Of a stretch of 64,000 nucleotides of DNA, positions 29,206 to 40,800 are shown piece after piece. The stretch's first letter is position 1; each line of letters begins with the position of its first letter. The stretch comes from Cladopsammia gracilis (taxonomy: Eukaryota > Cnidaria > Anthozoa > Scleractinia > Dendrophylliidae): NCBI GenBank assembly GCA_022457155.1, contig JAJGOT010000163.1:1381001-1445000 (forward strand), read 5' to 3'. Below the pieces are notes generated by a model. It did no database searches and had not been told where the DNA came from. It saw nothing but the letters and a program-made list of their open reading frames with translations. The position numbers and the translations under genes were made by a program.

Positions 29206-30170
29206 GGCTTTATATCAGCGCCGAGTACTAACGCCCTAAAAGTGTGGATAATCACAAGAGATTTTGACTAAATTTGTCTGCAACGCAATTACTTCTCCAC
29301 AAATCATCAGTTGTTGGTTTTTGTCACGCGATTACAAATGTTTTTCGTGATTTAAAACAATAGCAAATCGAAGGTAAATAAAAAGATTATCTATTCTTCT
29401 TTGACAAGTTCTTTGTAATATTGAAGTTCAGTTTCCTTCATAATCGTGAGTTTTTAAGTGCGTAGCACGTTTTGGTACAAAATGTTTGTTTATGAGCCTT
29501 ATTCGCAATAATTCTTCTGTGGTCTCATATTACACCGCTGGAGTTCTGCGTAAAATATCTGCACACAATGTTTTTTTAAGTTATAAAATAGACTGATATG
29601 CTCCATTCCATATGCTGAGACTATTCACCACATACATTTCTCTATCGAGGTTAATACGGTGCATTGTATCACGTCCCGATAGGGGAAACAATATTCACGT
29701 GTTCAGTAAAGTAGCACGCTCTTCAGATTTTACAATTCATGTCAATGCTTTTATGTTAAAGGTTTAGATCATTAAAGTTTCCGATAGTTTTAAATAGCAA
29801 ACATATAACTATTTTCTTATATTTCACTGCAGACTGTGACTTTTCAAGACGCGAATATTTCTCTCGCTCTCGCTTACTTTCGGTTTTTCTCTCTGTTGTC
29901 TGTGATTTTCGGGCTATTCGGGGTCATATAGAAAGCCTTGTTCGAGTTTGTTGTAGTGTAGGGTGCAAAATCCAAAAATTTTCATGGGTTTTTTCACAGC
30001 TTAACCGGCACGAGTAATAATGTGCTAACCACTATATAATATTACCGCATGTACTTACCACTATACATTATGTAATAGCTGAATTTTTGTAAACGTGGCT
30101 AATGAAAATTACAGCAATTTCACTACAAGCTTTTGGTATCATGGTCTGGTTATCCAAAGGAATTTAATTC
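29206..30170. other. Unidentified insertion that truncates the ATPase pseudogene
   Basis: Less AT-rich than the element around it, no ORF over 60 codons and no visible terminal repeats. It stands where the ATPase 5' half and probably the capsid genes would be expected. Either an insertion or a replacement with deletion. Confidence 0.45.
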
Positions 30171-30244
30171 ATGGATACCGTTAAAAGATGTTAAAAATAT
30201 ATAATATTCTGGTTATTTAAAAATATTTTATATATACCAATATT

Positions 30245-30421
30245 ATGAGAGACATTGAGAAATATATTAAGAAAATAAATTATCAAATTCATGAATGTGA
30301 AGATGAAATAGATAATCTTCATGACAAAATATATGAAAATGAACGTAGATTGGATATGTTGCAATATAAAAAGAAATTATTAATTGAAGCTTTATTATCA
30401 GAAAATCTGCGAAATAGATGA
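30245..30421 (+). CDS. 58-aa coiled-coil ORF
   Basis: MRDIEKYIKKINYQIHECED and onward to NLRNR, fully helical with heptad-like Leu/Ile and Glu/Lys spacing. TATATATACC precedes the ATG by about 7 nt, like other genes of both elements. Function unknown. Confidence 0.5.
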   Translation: MRDIEKYIKKINYQIHECEDEIDNLHDKIYENERRLDMLQYKKKLLIEALLSENLRNR

Positions 30422-30710
30422 AATTAACATTGAAACAGTTATTGAATATTATATGCAATGAGATAGAAAATAATCAATACGACAATGAATGTATTGTGTT
30501 GAAACAAACCAAAGTTGATTATTAAACTATTGATTATTAAACTATTGATTAAACCAAAGTTGATTATTATAGAAAATAATCAATATGACAATGAATGTAT
30601 TGTGTTGAAACAAACCAAAGTTGATGATAAGCTGAATTAAAAACTGAAATATGGGTATAATTTAAAAATACTATCAATTATTTAAAGATATATAGTAATA
30701 GTACATTATA

Positions 30711-30936
30711 ATGGAAGAAAAAATGAAATTCATCTAAGAATAATAAAATCAAGAGGCCCTCATGATCAACCAATATATAAAACTATTGAAGAACAAAAAA
30801 ATGCTATAAAAAGATCAAAATCAAAATACATGGCTAAAAAGCAATGGTATTGTGAATTTTGTCAAAAATCGGCGGGGTCTCATGAGTAACAAATTTAAAC
30901 ATGTTAATACATTAATGCACAAACAAAAATGCAACT
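30711..30936 (+). pseudogene. Small C2H2-like zinc finger protein, broken
   Basis: In pieces: a basic region (IKRSKSKYMAKKQW), then YCEFCQ, a shift in the linker, then KFKHVNTLMHKQKCN. A Cys-x2-Cys and His-x-x-x-x-Cys pair remain. Stop codons and one shift lie between the parts. Confidence 0.4.
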
Positions 30937-31076
30937 GAAATTAAATTATTTTAAATATCTATTTTTGGATTTTTTAGAATAAGTCATATTTAAACGCACT
31001 TTAAAAATGACTTAAAGAAATATTATATATAGTACTAGTATATAGAAATGGAAAATCTAATGATAACATAAATATG

Positions 31077-34000
31077 AATCGAAATCAGTTAATCAGAGAA
31101 TTATTATCTGGTATTACAGATAGTGAGCTAAAGCAACTTGTTGAAATTCGTAAGAATAAAAATGCGTCAAAAGCAAAACCAAAAGTAATAGTGGTTGATG
31201 ATACAAAAACATAAAAGAATGTAAACCAAATGGTGAAAGAATATGAAGATAATCATAAACGAACCCCAAAACCACAAAGGAAACCTATTCCAACAGCACG
31301 TAAAAATGTGAAACAAATGGTGAATGAATATGAAGATTATTTCAAACCTATCCCAAAACCAAGAACTAAAAAACCCATTATAGAAACAAGAACTGTCATC
31401 AAACAAACAAAAAATGCTTAAAAAACTACACAAGATCATTTGAAGTAAATATTAAAAGCCAAGATCCATTAATCCAAGTGCAAAACACTAGATTATATAT
31501 GAAGAAATTTTTTGAAAAAGTATTGAAAGAAACAAATAGCTTTAAGTTCAATGAAACATTAAAAGTTACATTTACAAAATTAGTAAATGAAGGTGTTTTA
31601 TTTAAAACTGCTTATATTAACTCCAAATCAAAGATAATCATTAATGAAAATGAAATTCAATTTGAATTAGAAACTTAAGTCAAGCAGAAATCCTAAATAA
31701 AATTGGTATTTGGGAAAGTGAAAGATCAGGATGGGTTATTAAATCAATTAACAATCATTTCATTAATATAGTCAATTATATTAAGCCATTAAAAGGATCA
31801 TCTTATATTCAATTGCCTGTAGAATTGAGAAATTCAGCTAAAGGATTGATCAACATGAAGAATATTGATAATAAGTGTTTTAGATGGTGTCATATTCGAC
31901 ATTTAAACCCACAGCAAAAATATCCTCAAAGAATTAAAAAATGTGATAAAGAATTTATTGAAAAGTTAAATTACTGAGGAACTGAATTTTCAGTCAATCC
32001 AAAACAGTATAACAAAATTGAGAAACAAAATAATATCAATATCAATGTATTTGGATATGAAGAAAAACAACCATTTCCTATTTACAAATTCAAAGATCAA
32101 TTTAACTTATTATTGATAACAAAAGATGAAAACAAACATTATGTTCTCATAAAAGACTAATAAATTTATGTACAATCAAACAAAACATGAACATAGAAAG
32201 CATTTTTGTATGTTTTGCCTACAATGTTTCAGCAGTGAAAATGTATTAAATAAACATAAAAATGACTGTATTGTAATTAATGGAGAGCAAGCCATAAAAA
32301 TACCATCAAAAGATAATAATATATTGAAATTCAATAATTTTCATAAACAATTACCAGTTCCATTTGTTATATATGCAGATTTTGAGGCTATTACAGAAAA
32401 AAATACATGGATGCAGTAAACCAAATAATAATTCATATACAGAAGCTTATCAAAATCATACTGACTGTGGATATGGTTATAAGGTTGTTTGTTGTTATGA
32501 TGATAAATATAGTAAACAGTTCAAATATATAGAGGAGAAAAGGCTGTTTATAAATTTATGGAAAAGATGTTAGAAGAAGTTTAATACTGTCGTATGATGA
32601 ATAAAAAATATTTCAACAGACCATTAAAAATGACTAAAGAAAATGAAGAAGAATTTCAAAAAGCTGATGAATGTCATATCTGTAACAACAACTATTCTAA
32701 AAAGACGTTCCTGTAAGAGACCATTGTCATATTAATGGCAAGTATAGAGGATCAGCTCATGAATCTTGTAATTTGAATTTTCAATTAACAGATAAGATAC
32801 CAGTCATCTTTCATAATTTGAGAAGTTATGATAGTCATTTTATTATGCATGAAATTGGTGACATGGCAAAAAATTATAAATACATAGACAAAAAGGGTGC
32901 AGAGAAACAATATAATATCAATGTTATACCTAATAACATGGAAAATACATGGCTTTTATGTTAGGTAACAATTTAGTATTCTTAGATAGCTTTCAATTCA
33001 TGAGTTCAAGTTTAAAAAATCTTGTAAAAAAATCTACCTATACTTCAGAAGAATTTTAGACATGAAAAACTAAAGGTTATGAAACAGAAAGGTGTTTATC
33101 CTTTTGACTTTATGGATAATTTTGATAGATTTCATGAAACAAAATTACCAAAAAAAGAAGATTTTTACAGCATATTAAACAATGAACATATATCTGATGG
33201 GCAATATGCACATGCAAACAAAGTATGGATTACATTCAAATTAAAAAATATGGGAAAATATCACGACTTATATCTAAAATCAGATATATTATTATTATCT
33301 GATGTATTTGAGAATTTCAGAAAAACGTTCATGCAGTATTATAAGTTAGATCCATGGGGTCGGTACAGAACGTGGACCCCCCTCCTGGACCGCCCTTTTG
33401 GACCCCTTCTGGACCCCCATCTGGACACCATCTGGATCCCCATCTGGACCCCCCCGTCCCCCATCTGGACCCCCTTCTGGACCCTTCTGGATCCCCTTCT
33501 GGACTCCCTTTTTTTCTTACATGACAAATGACAGCTTTGAATTAATACACGTGTGCGAAGTAGGAAAAAAATGTAAAAAAATATATTAAAATTAAAGTGA
33601 ACAGAAGATAAAACAACTGGCGACTGGAATAGGAACTGAAGAGGGCTATAAAAAAATACATGTTTCCCTCCTTTAAGATTGCCCCATTCAGTGAACGTTT
33701 ATTACCTCTAAGCCTTTCTACCTACAGCCTTGAAACTTCTTGAATTTTCCTAAAATTTATCTGTGAACATTTTGGCAGAAAGTATGTTGTCAAAGACAAT
33801 TTGACGTTGCCATGGCAACCACATTTTTGACGGATGCTTTTTGCTCATTTTGAGAGATAAGTATTTCCTCTGTTTATTTTATGTTATTCTGTTTTACACT
33901 GATCTTTATTATGGATTTAAACACCAAACGATGCATTGTTGTCGTCCTTGATCCAAAATTACAAAAGTAAAGAGGCGTTTCCATGGTAACCGTAGTTAAA

Positions 34001-35851
34001 AGAGGCTTTTTTGTAGTACTTTCAAATTTCACTTTTTTCTACCTTTTATCGCATATTTTTTATTTTTGTGTTTTACTCTTTGCTTGATTTAAATGTTAAT
34101 CTTTTAATTTTGAGTGATTTTGGGTAATTTTAGCGCATATTCCGTGCTCAGGATACGATATTCCAAATCCAAGATGGCGGATCCAAGATGGCGGATCCAA
34201 GATGGCGGCTCCAAAAAAAATTCGAAATTTATTTTCTTTTTTTTTAATGTTGTTTTTTCTTTATTTTTTGTTATTTTAGCTTTATTTATTTTTTATGTAT
34301 TTTTTTTAGAATAAATACATTCTAAGTATTTTAAGGTGACATTTTCTCGCCTTTTGGACGTTTTCTTGCACATCTGACGTCATGTTGACGTCATGATGAC
34401 GTCACATTAATGTCATGTTAACATAAAAAGTTGTTGTTATACAAATGTTTAAACAATTACAGAATAAGAAAAATTAATACTTCCCTTAGATTGTGGTTTA
34501 ATTGCAAAAATTAAAACATCAAAACAAATATATTTTTATGACGTCATGATGACGTCATCATGTTGCTACAAGTTACAAGTACCAATATATACATTAAAAA
34601 TGTTTTCCAACATCATCAGAGAAAACATTATTGTCATTATTCAAAACAATTTAGAGATAGGTACGGCAAACATTTCCTGTGAATGAACTGTCAAATGAAT
34701 ATATGACGTAATTATGACGTTATAGAAGTTGTCATGACAACATAATTATGTGGATCGATAGAATTTGGGACATACAATGTCTCCTGAAAATTTGGTGTCC
34801 ATATCTACTTTCCTGTAGAAGTTACGAAGGGGGGGCGGGGCGGAATCCGCCCCCCCCCCGGTCTCAGAAGATCCAAAAAAGCCCGGTCTGAATAGAATTA
34901 AACAATAAAACAAACTATGCATTACATTACAGAAATCTTCAATTATATACTGATTAGAGTTGAAAGTAACAAAGTCCATAGAGTACTGCTATTCAATCAA
35001 CGTCCATGGCTCAAACAATATATTGACTTCAATACACAGAAGAGAACTAATGCTAAGAATACATTTGAAAAAGAATTTTTCAAACTAATGAATAACTCAG
35101 TTTTTGATAAAACTATGGAAAATATCAGAAAAAGAGTTGATGTTCGATTAGTTAATAGTAAAGATAAACTTGTGAAATAAGCTTCAAAACCTACTTATGT
35201 ATCATCAAAAATCTTCAATGAAAATCTAGTGGCTATACATAAGATTAAAGAAACATTAACACTCAATCGACCCGCATATATTGGAATGTGTATATCTTGA
35301 CATTTCCAAAACGCTAATTTATGACTTTCATTATAATTATATCAAAAAGAAGTATGGAGCCAAAGCTAAATTATTATTCTCTGACACAGATTGTTTGACT
35401 TATGAAATTGAAACTGAAGATGTTAATTTATAAAGATTTTCATAATGATAAACATAAATTTGATAATAGTGATTATCCAGAAAACTCTCAATATTTTGAT
35501 TAAACAAACAAAAAAGTAATTGAAAAATTCAAAGATGAAGCAGCAGGTACGTATTCCAATTAATGAATTCGTTGGATTAAGATCAATATGTATTCCTACA
35601 TGAAAGATAATGATAACGTTGGTAAAACAGCTAAAGGCATAAAAAAGAATGTCATCAAGAAACAGATCAAACATGAAAATTATAAAGATGTATTATTCAA
35701 TAATAAACAAATCATGCATACAATGAAAACAATACGAAGTCAAAATCATCAGTTAGGTAGTTATGAAATTAATAAAATATCATTATCTTGTTTCGATGAT
35801 AAAAGATATATTCATGATGATGGTATAAATTCATATGCTTATGGAGATTAA
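31077..35851 (+). pseudogene. DNA polymerase B pseudogene of Polinton 2
   Basis: The same kind of enzyme as PolB of Polinton 1, but of a clearly different lineage. Preserved pieces: a Lys/Pro-rich N-terminus (31077-31420), a finger CLQCFSSENVLNKH near 32217, exonuclease ADFEA near 32375, DHCHINGKYRG near 32720, FHNLRSYDSHF near 32810, DLYLKSDILLL near 33265, motif B KLMNNSVFDKT near 35080, motif C SDTDCL near 35385, and a C-terminus ending AYGD. More than ten frameshifts or stops occur, many in A/T runs. An insertion at 33353-34893 removed about 170 residues, including motif A. Confidence 0.9.
33353..34893. other. Insertion in PolB pseudogene with minisatellite and CG-rich end
   Basis: Replaces the part of PolB that would hold motif A. 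It starts with about twelve diverged copies of a CTGGACCCCC-type unit (33370-33510). In the middle, GGATCCAAGATGGC repeats (34170-34210) and many TGACGTCATGATGACGTCAC-like motifs occur. It ends with a G-run/C-run palindrome near 34830-34860. No coding potential recognised. Confidence 0.7.
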
Positions 35852-35874
35852 GAAATATAAATTAATATGATATT

Positions 35875-36908
35875 ATGCAATCATTAATCAAAGTAATGAG
35901 CGAAACTTCATCAGCATCAAGAGGAACAAGTCTGATCACTATTTTTATTCAGCCATATTCAAATTTATGATTTAAGTTTCAAATAAATTAACTAGTGAAC
36001 AATCTACGGCACATAGTGTTAAAAATAGAATGGTAAGAAAAGATACTTTAACTGCATTAAAATCAGCATTATATCAAATAAAAAATTATAATAAGTTCAA
36101 TAAAGCTCCAGAAAATGGACTTGTATTATGTGCAAGAAATACTATTGATAAATGTTATGTTAATGATGATTATTACTATTCACAAGCATAGAACCACCAA
36201 AAACGTCAAACAAACAGATTATATTTGTTCTAAAAAAATTAATCTTGATTCAATATTGGACATGTATAAAACAGAACTTTACTATGGTGTTGTTGCCATA
36301 TCAGGTGCTGAAACAAATATTTATCTTACTGAAAAATCAGGTTTACATATTGATTTCAAATTGAAATATAAAAAAAACTGTAAATCTGCATAATTGTACA
36401 AGAAAAGGAGGACAAAGTGCAAATAGAATTAAACGTCTTGGTATACAAAAACAAGAATTATATATAGATGAAATAAGTGAAAAAGCAATAAGTTATTTCA
36501 TGTCAAATAATAACACTAAATATATTGTTGAAGATATTATTGTTTTTAGGTCCAGGAGAATTGAAAAAAGATTTAGCCTCAACACCTTCAATAAAACAAT
36601 ACTTTCCAAATGCATATTGTATGTCAACAGAAGATATAAATATCAGTACAATTAAACATATATTTAAAAACTATTTGGAACGTGATAATAATATAATTGA
36701 ACATCCAATAATTTCACATTTAGAAGAAAGTATAAGCAAAGGTGATATTGATACAATTGTATTTGGAATTGATAATGTAATAGTAGAATATAATAATTTT
36801 GGATTGAAATATTTGGTGACAAATGATGAAGATTTATATGAAAAATATCAACAAAAAGATAATATGATAAATAAAAATATAGCTAATTCCAAGAAAAATT
36901 GCAATTAA
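35875..36908 (+). pseudogene. eRF1-like translation release factor encoded in Polinton 2
   Basis: Begins 23 nt after the PolB stop. The N-terminal part (SRGTSLITIFIQP, then LTALKSALYQIKNYNKFNKA and PENGLV) follows the eRF1 stop-codon recognition domain, with TAHSVKN at 36006-36026 where eRF1 has TASNIKS. The middle domain keeps the catalytic GGQ (36407-36415) in KGGQSANRIKRL. The C-terminal domain (ELKKDLASTPSIKQYF, ISTIKHIFKNYL, DTIVFGIDNVIVEYNN) matches the eRF3/ribosome-binding domain in order. At least four lesions (a TGA near 35970, shifts near 36190, 36390 and 36545). Intronless. Sequence is far from a normal animal eRF1. Confidence 0.85.
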
Positions 36909-37312
36909 CCGTATGATGTACGAGATCAGTTTTACAATAAATATATAGTTTCAAAATGGAAATATTAATTATTCCAAAAAATAAATATATAGTTTATTCC
37001 AAGAAAAATTGCATTCAATCATATGCGGTACGAGATCAATTTCACAATAAATATGGAAATATTAAAACGCACTTCAATTTTGAAAAACATATAGATTAAA
37101 AAATATGGAAAAACATATAGTTCCAAAAAATATTAAATAATATATAATTTCAAAGATATTGAAAAACATATAGATTGAAAAATATTTGTCATTATATAGT
37201 TACAAAAATATTAAAAAGTATATAGTTTCAAAAATATGTCGAGATCAGTTCACAAAAATATAGATTCAAATATAAAAAAAAAATATATCGTTTAAAAAAA
37301 TTGACCATCATA
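36909..37312. repeat. Right AT-rich terminal repeat of Polinton 2
   Basis: Diverged copies of GAAAAACATATAGATT and of a longer unit (AGAAAAATTGCA... TACGAGATCA...CACAATAAATAT, three partial copies) follow the eRF1-like pseudogene. Inverted match to the left end over 36 bp. Confidence 0.65.
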
Positions 37313-37319
37313 TGGTAAG

Positions 37320-37365
37320 TATAGTATAGAGTTGGCTTGGTCCGCCAACTCCTATACTACTCATA
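37320..37365. repeat. Short foldback beside the right end of Polinton 2
   Basis: AGTATAGAGTTGGC and GCCAACTCCTATACT form a hairpin, related to 23418-23507. Similar elements stand within 1.3 kb of one end and directly at the other end of Polinton 2. Confidence 0.65.
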
Positions 37366-37544
37366 GGTGGTATCCAAGGCGACTGGAAAGGCGGATAGTG
37401 CCTTCTCGAACTCATTTATAATTCACGACGAGAACACAAAGGAAATCACTACCGTGAAGGAGGTTTTGATATCCTGTCTTAATTTGCATAGATTTCGGCG
37501 ATTTTATTCCTTCGTTTTATCTGCATTTAACGATCAGTTTGAGA

Positions 37545-37790
37545 AGCTATATCAAACACTCGAAAGAGTGCTTCATCAGATATCCAAATACCTTGAAGTT
37601 GGTTAAAAAAAAACACGGCTGCGCCTGTTTTTTTCAACCCACCGTCACGGTGTTTGGATATCTGATGAAACACTGTTACTCGAGTTTGATATATCACTCC
37701 CCTCCTCCCCCCTCCTTGTTTTTCAACCCACTTCGCGGTGTTTGGATATCCCGATGAAACACTGTTACTCGTGTTTGATATATTACGTCC
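37545..37790. repeat. Direct and inverted repeats of a 60-bp unit
   Basis: CGGTGTTTGGATATCTGATG with a following AAACACTGTTACTCG occurs at about 37640-37695 and 37730-37785. An inverted copy lies at 37550-37605 (CACTCGAAAGAGTGCTTCAT then CAGATATCCAAATACC). No gene. Confidence 0.75.
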
Positions 37791-37830
37791 AGGTACGGGA
37801 TTTGGACCGGTTTGAACACTACATAATATT

Positions 37831-40800
37831 TAATGTATGATGTATATATTTCCAAATAATGCTGCAACCGAATAGAAATGTGAATATTTCGGCTAAGCGT
37901 CCCACTGTTTTTGGAGGTGTTTTGTCTCCGTTAAGGGTCTTAATTGAAATCGCTGTGATTATTTAGGTTATTCAAGTTCAATTCAGTCAACTTGATTATC
38001 AACCACAAATCGCACCCACGCCGAGGAAACAACTAAATAGTACTTTGCTAGAAAGTAGGAAGAAGCTTTATTATTCCTGTACTATGTCATTTTACCGTAT
38101 ATAAAGGCAAAGCGAACAAGTTGAGCGAATGATACACGGATCAATATGTGTTGATCAATATGTGTTGACCAACAGATGTTGTGTCTTGCCATAATGAATC
38201 TTGAAATAGGCCATTCAACAGGTTTTTCTACTTATTCGACAATTGAGTTACAACCGGCATCGTTCAACGTTTGCATTCTCCTTGAGCACCTGATGATACA
38301 TGTAAATGTTGAACAGTGCTTTATTGAATTATTATTCAGTTTCATTTTTGATCAACAGTCAGCAGGGGCCCGGCTAAAGTAACTGAGGATTTCATTTCTC
38401 TGTTAAAAAATGTTTCCAAAAGGTCATTTGTAGCTAGTAGTGAAGACAAGTCAAAACTGAATTGCAGAAATCTCTGGAAAATTTTTAATTGTTGAGTTAT
38501 TTAACTGGATTCACAATTTACGCTAATCCTTGGTTAACTTAATCGTGCTTTGAACAACCCGGCCCAGAGCATTAAACTGTTTCCGACAAGCTAACCTTAA
38601 TTTACCCTTAATTAATTTATTTTTTTCTAGAAATGTTCCTTTTGTTACAACAAAATTTCTTCTGTCAGCAACAAGTTACAAGACTCAAGTTTAAATAAAG
38701 ATAAAGGTCAATGTTTTCCCGAGTGTGAATAAACCAAACCAAAATTCTAATTAATCAGTAATCTCGTGCATCAATCGTTCCTTAAATACGGTTGCTACTC
38801 AGTTGGTTAAAGCGAGCAGTGAACTCAATATAACCAATTCCTTTTTAAAGAAAGCAGTGAAATAAGGTTTGTATAAGGTATTTCCAAAGGTTTCGGAACC
38901 TAAATTTTCACTTTAGATGAGGACATGTTTATATTGCATGCAATACGATTTTTTAATTAAACAAATCACTGATCAAATTAATTACCACTTCTGTTTTGAA
39001 ATGACGCACGCTGTTAAGGTGGCTCGACTGGGTTTTTGAGCGACGATACCGTTTAGCTTTGAGAAACGTGTGTACCACCACAAACGATCCAACGGAAAAT
39101 CGATTGCCACAGCTGTACTAGAGAAAGATTAAAGTTTCAGATGAGGTTAGTTTTATGGAAATCAGAGTTGCCAAAGCAACGTTATGACGTCACTTCCGGT
39201 TTTACATAATACCGAATTACTTGCCATCAAGAGATAATTTTGGAAAACGCTCTCTGGATCTTCGACCTGACGTACTTGTCTTTAGGTCTTCAAAATTTTG
39301 CAAATTTCTATGGAAGCGTTTTCGAGAAAATTTCGAGTGAAGTTTTAAGGTGTTAAAATACAACAAAAACAAAACAATTTTGAAATGTTATTAAAACTTA
39401 TGTCTACAGGGCTTGATGAAAAATTTTTTGGTCTTACATGAATTTTATACCATCCAAATACCTTAGGTGAAAATCTCAAGGAAATCGCTCCGTTTGGATT
39501 TCAGAAATATTACCTTGAATATGAACTGGCCTGGAGTGTTATTTCGCTTTTACATAAAAAATTGACCCTGCATTTATTAAAATTGTCATGAATTAAAAAG
39601 CGAATGATGAATTTTTTTAAAACTTAGTCCTCATGAAGATTAATTAATGTTTAATACAATCTCCAAGTTTCAAATTCATTGAAACATTCTAAGGCTGTAA
39701 ATTTTTAGCGCCAACTCAGGAAAATATTGAGCTGATTTTCGCGCTTGTGGCTTGTTGTTTCATTATGCATCTCCATTGTCTCAAATCGCCGTGGAATTGT
39801 AGCTTTCAGTACATCATGAATTCATGTAACACTTAAAACAAAGCAATGAAGTGTTTATGAATTCATTATGTACTGAAATTTACAATTGCATGGCGATTCG
39901 AGACAATGGAGACATATAATGAGATCAACAAATCACTTTCGTGAAAATCAGCTCAATATTTTCCTACGTTGAGGCTGTAAATTGACAGCCTTAAAACGTT
40001 TCAATGAATTTGAAACTTGGCAGTTGTATTGAATATTAATTAATCTTTATGAGGACTAAGTTTTAAAAAAATTCATCATTCGCTTTTTAATTCATGACAA
40101 TTTTAATAAGTGTAGCGTCAATTTTTGATGTAAAAGCGAAATAACACCCCAGGCCAGTTCATATTCAAGGTAATATTTCTGAAATCCAAACGGAGCGATT
40201 TCCTTGAGATTTTCACCTAATATATTTGGATGGTATAAAATTCATGTCAGACCAAAACATTATTTCATCAAGCCCTGTAGACATAAGTTTTAATAACATT
40301 TCAAAATTGTTTTGTTTTTGTTGTATTTTAACACCTTAAAAATTCACTCGAAATTTTCTCGAAAACGCTTCCATAAAAATTTGTAAAATTTTGTAGACCT
40401 AAGGACAAGTACGTCAGGTCGAAGATCCAGAGAGCGTTTTCCAAAATTATCTCTTGATGACAAGTAATTCGGTATTATGTAAAACCGGAAGTGACGTCAT
40501 AACGTTGCTTTGGCAACTCCGATTTCCATAAAACTAATCTCATCTGAAACTTTAATCTTTCTCTAGTACAGCTGTGGCAATCAATTTTCCGTTGGATCGT
40601 TTGTGGTGGTACACAAGTTTCTCAAAGCTAAACGGTATCGTCGCTCAAAAACCCAGTCGAGCCACCTTAATGGTGCTCCCAAAAATAAATGAGACAAAAA
40701 TGTTACGCATCAGTTGCAGACCGCAGACCAATCCTGCGGGAGTCCAAGGTGAAGGCTGTTTTCTGACTGGGCCTAAGTGATATAATCTAAGCCGACGATA

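Larger units (their letters stand above)
24672..37312. mobile_element. Polinton/Maverick element 2, decayed
   Basis: AT-rich region of about 12.6 kb with inverted AT-rich ends (clearest pair 24997-25032 and 37059-37094, sharing TTTTTCAAAATTGAAGTGC). It holds Polinton genes in the usual opposing blocks: VLTF3-like, membrane protein, fibre-like, packaging ATPase fragment, PolB and an eRF1-like gene. All long genes carry frameshifts or stops, many in A/T runs, plus nested insertions at 28051-28250, 29206-30170 and 33353-34893. No integrase or capsid gene remains. The exact outer boundaries are uncertain. Confidence 0.8.

Noticed and set aside
33398..33589. Pro/Trp-rich repeat ORF
   Set aside because: Translation of the CTGGACCCCC minisatellite.
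31077..36908. Alternative genetic code in Polinton 2 (many in-frame stops plus an encoded eRF1)
   Set aside because: TGG is used for Trp in the same genes, stops of several kinds occur, and most breaks are 1-nt shifts in A/T runs rather than repeated use of one stop codon. Decay explains it better.
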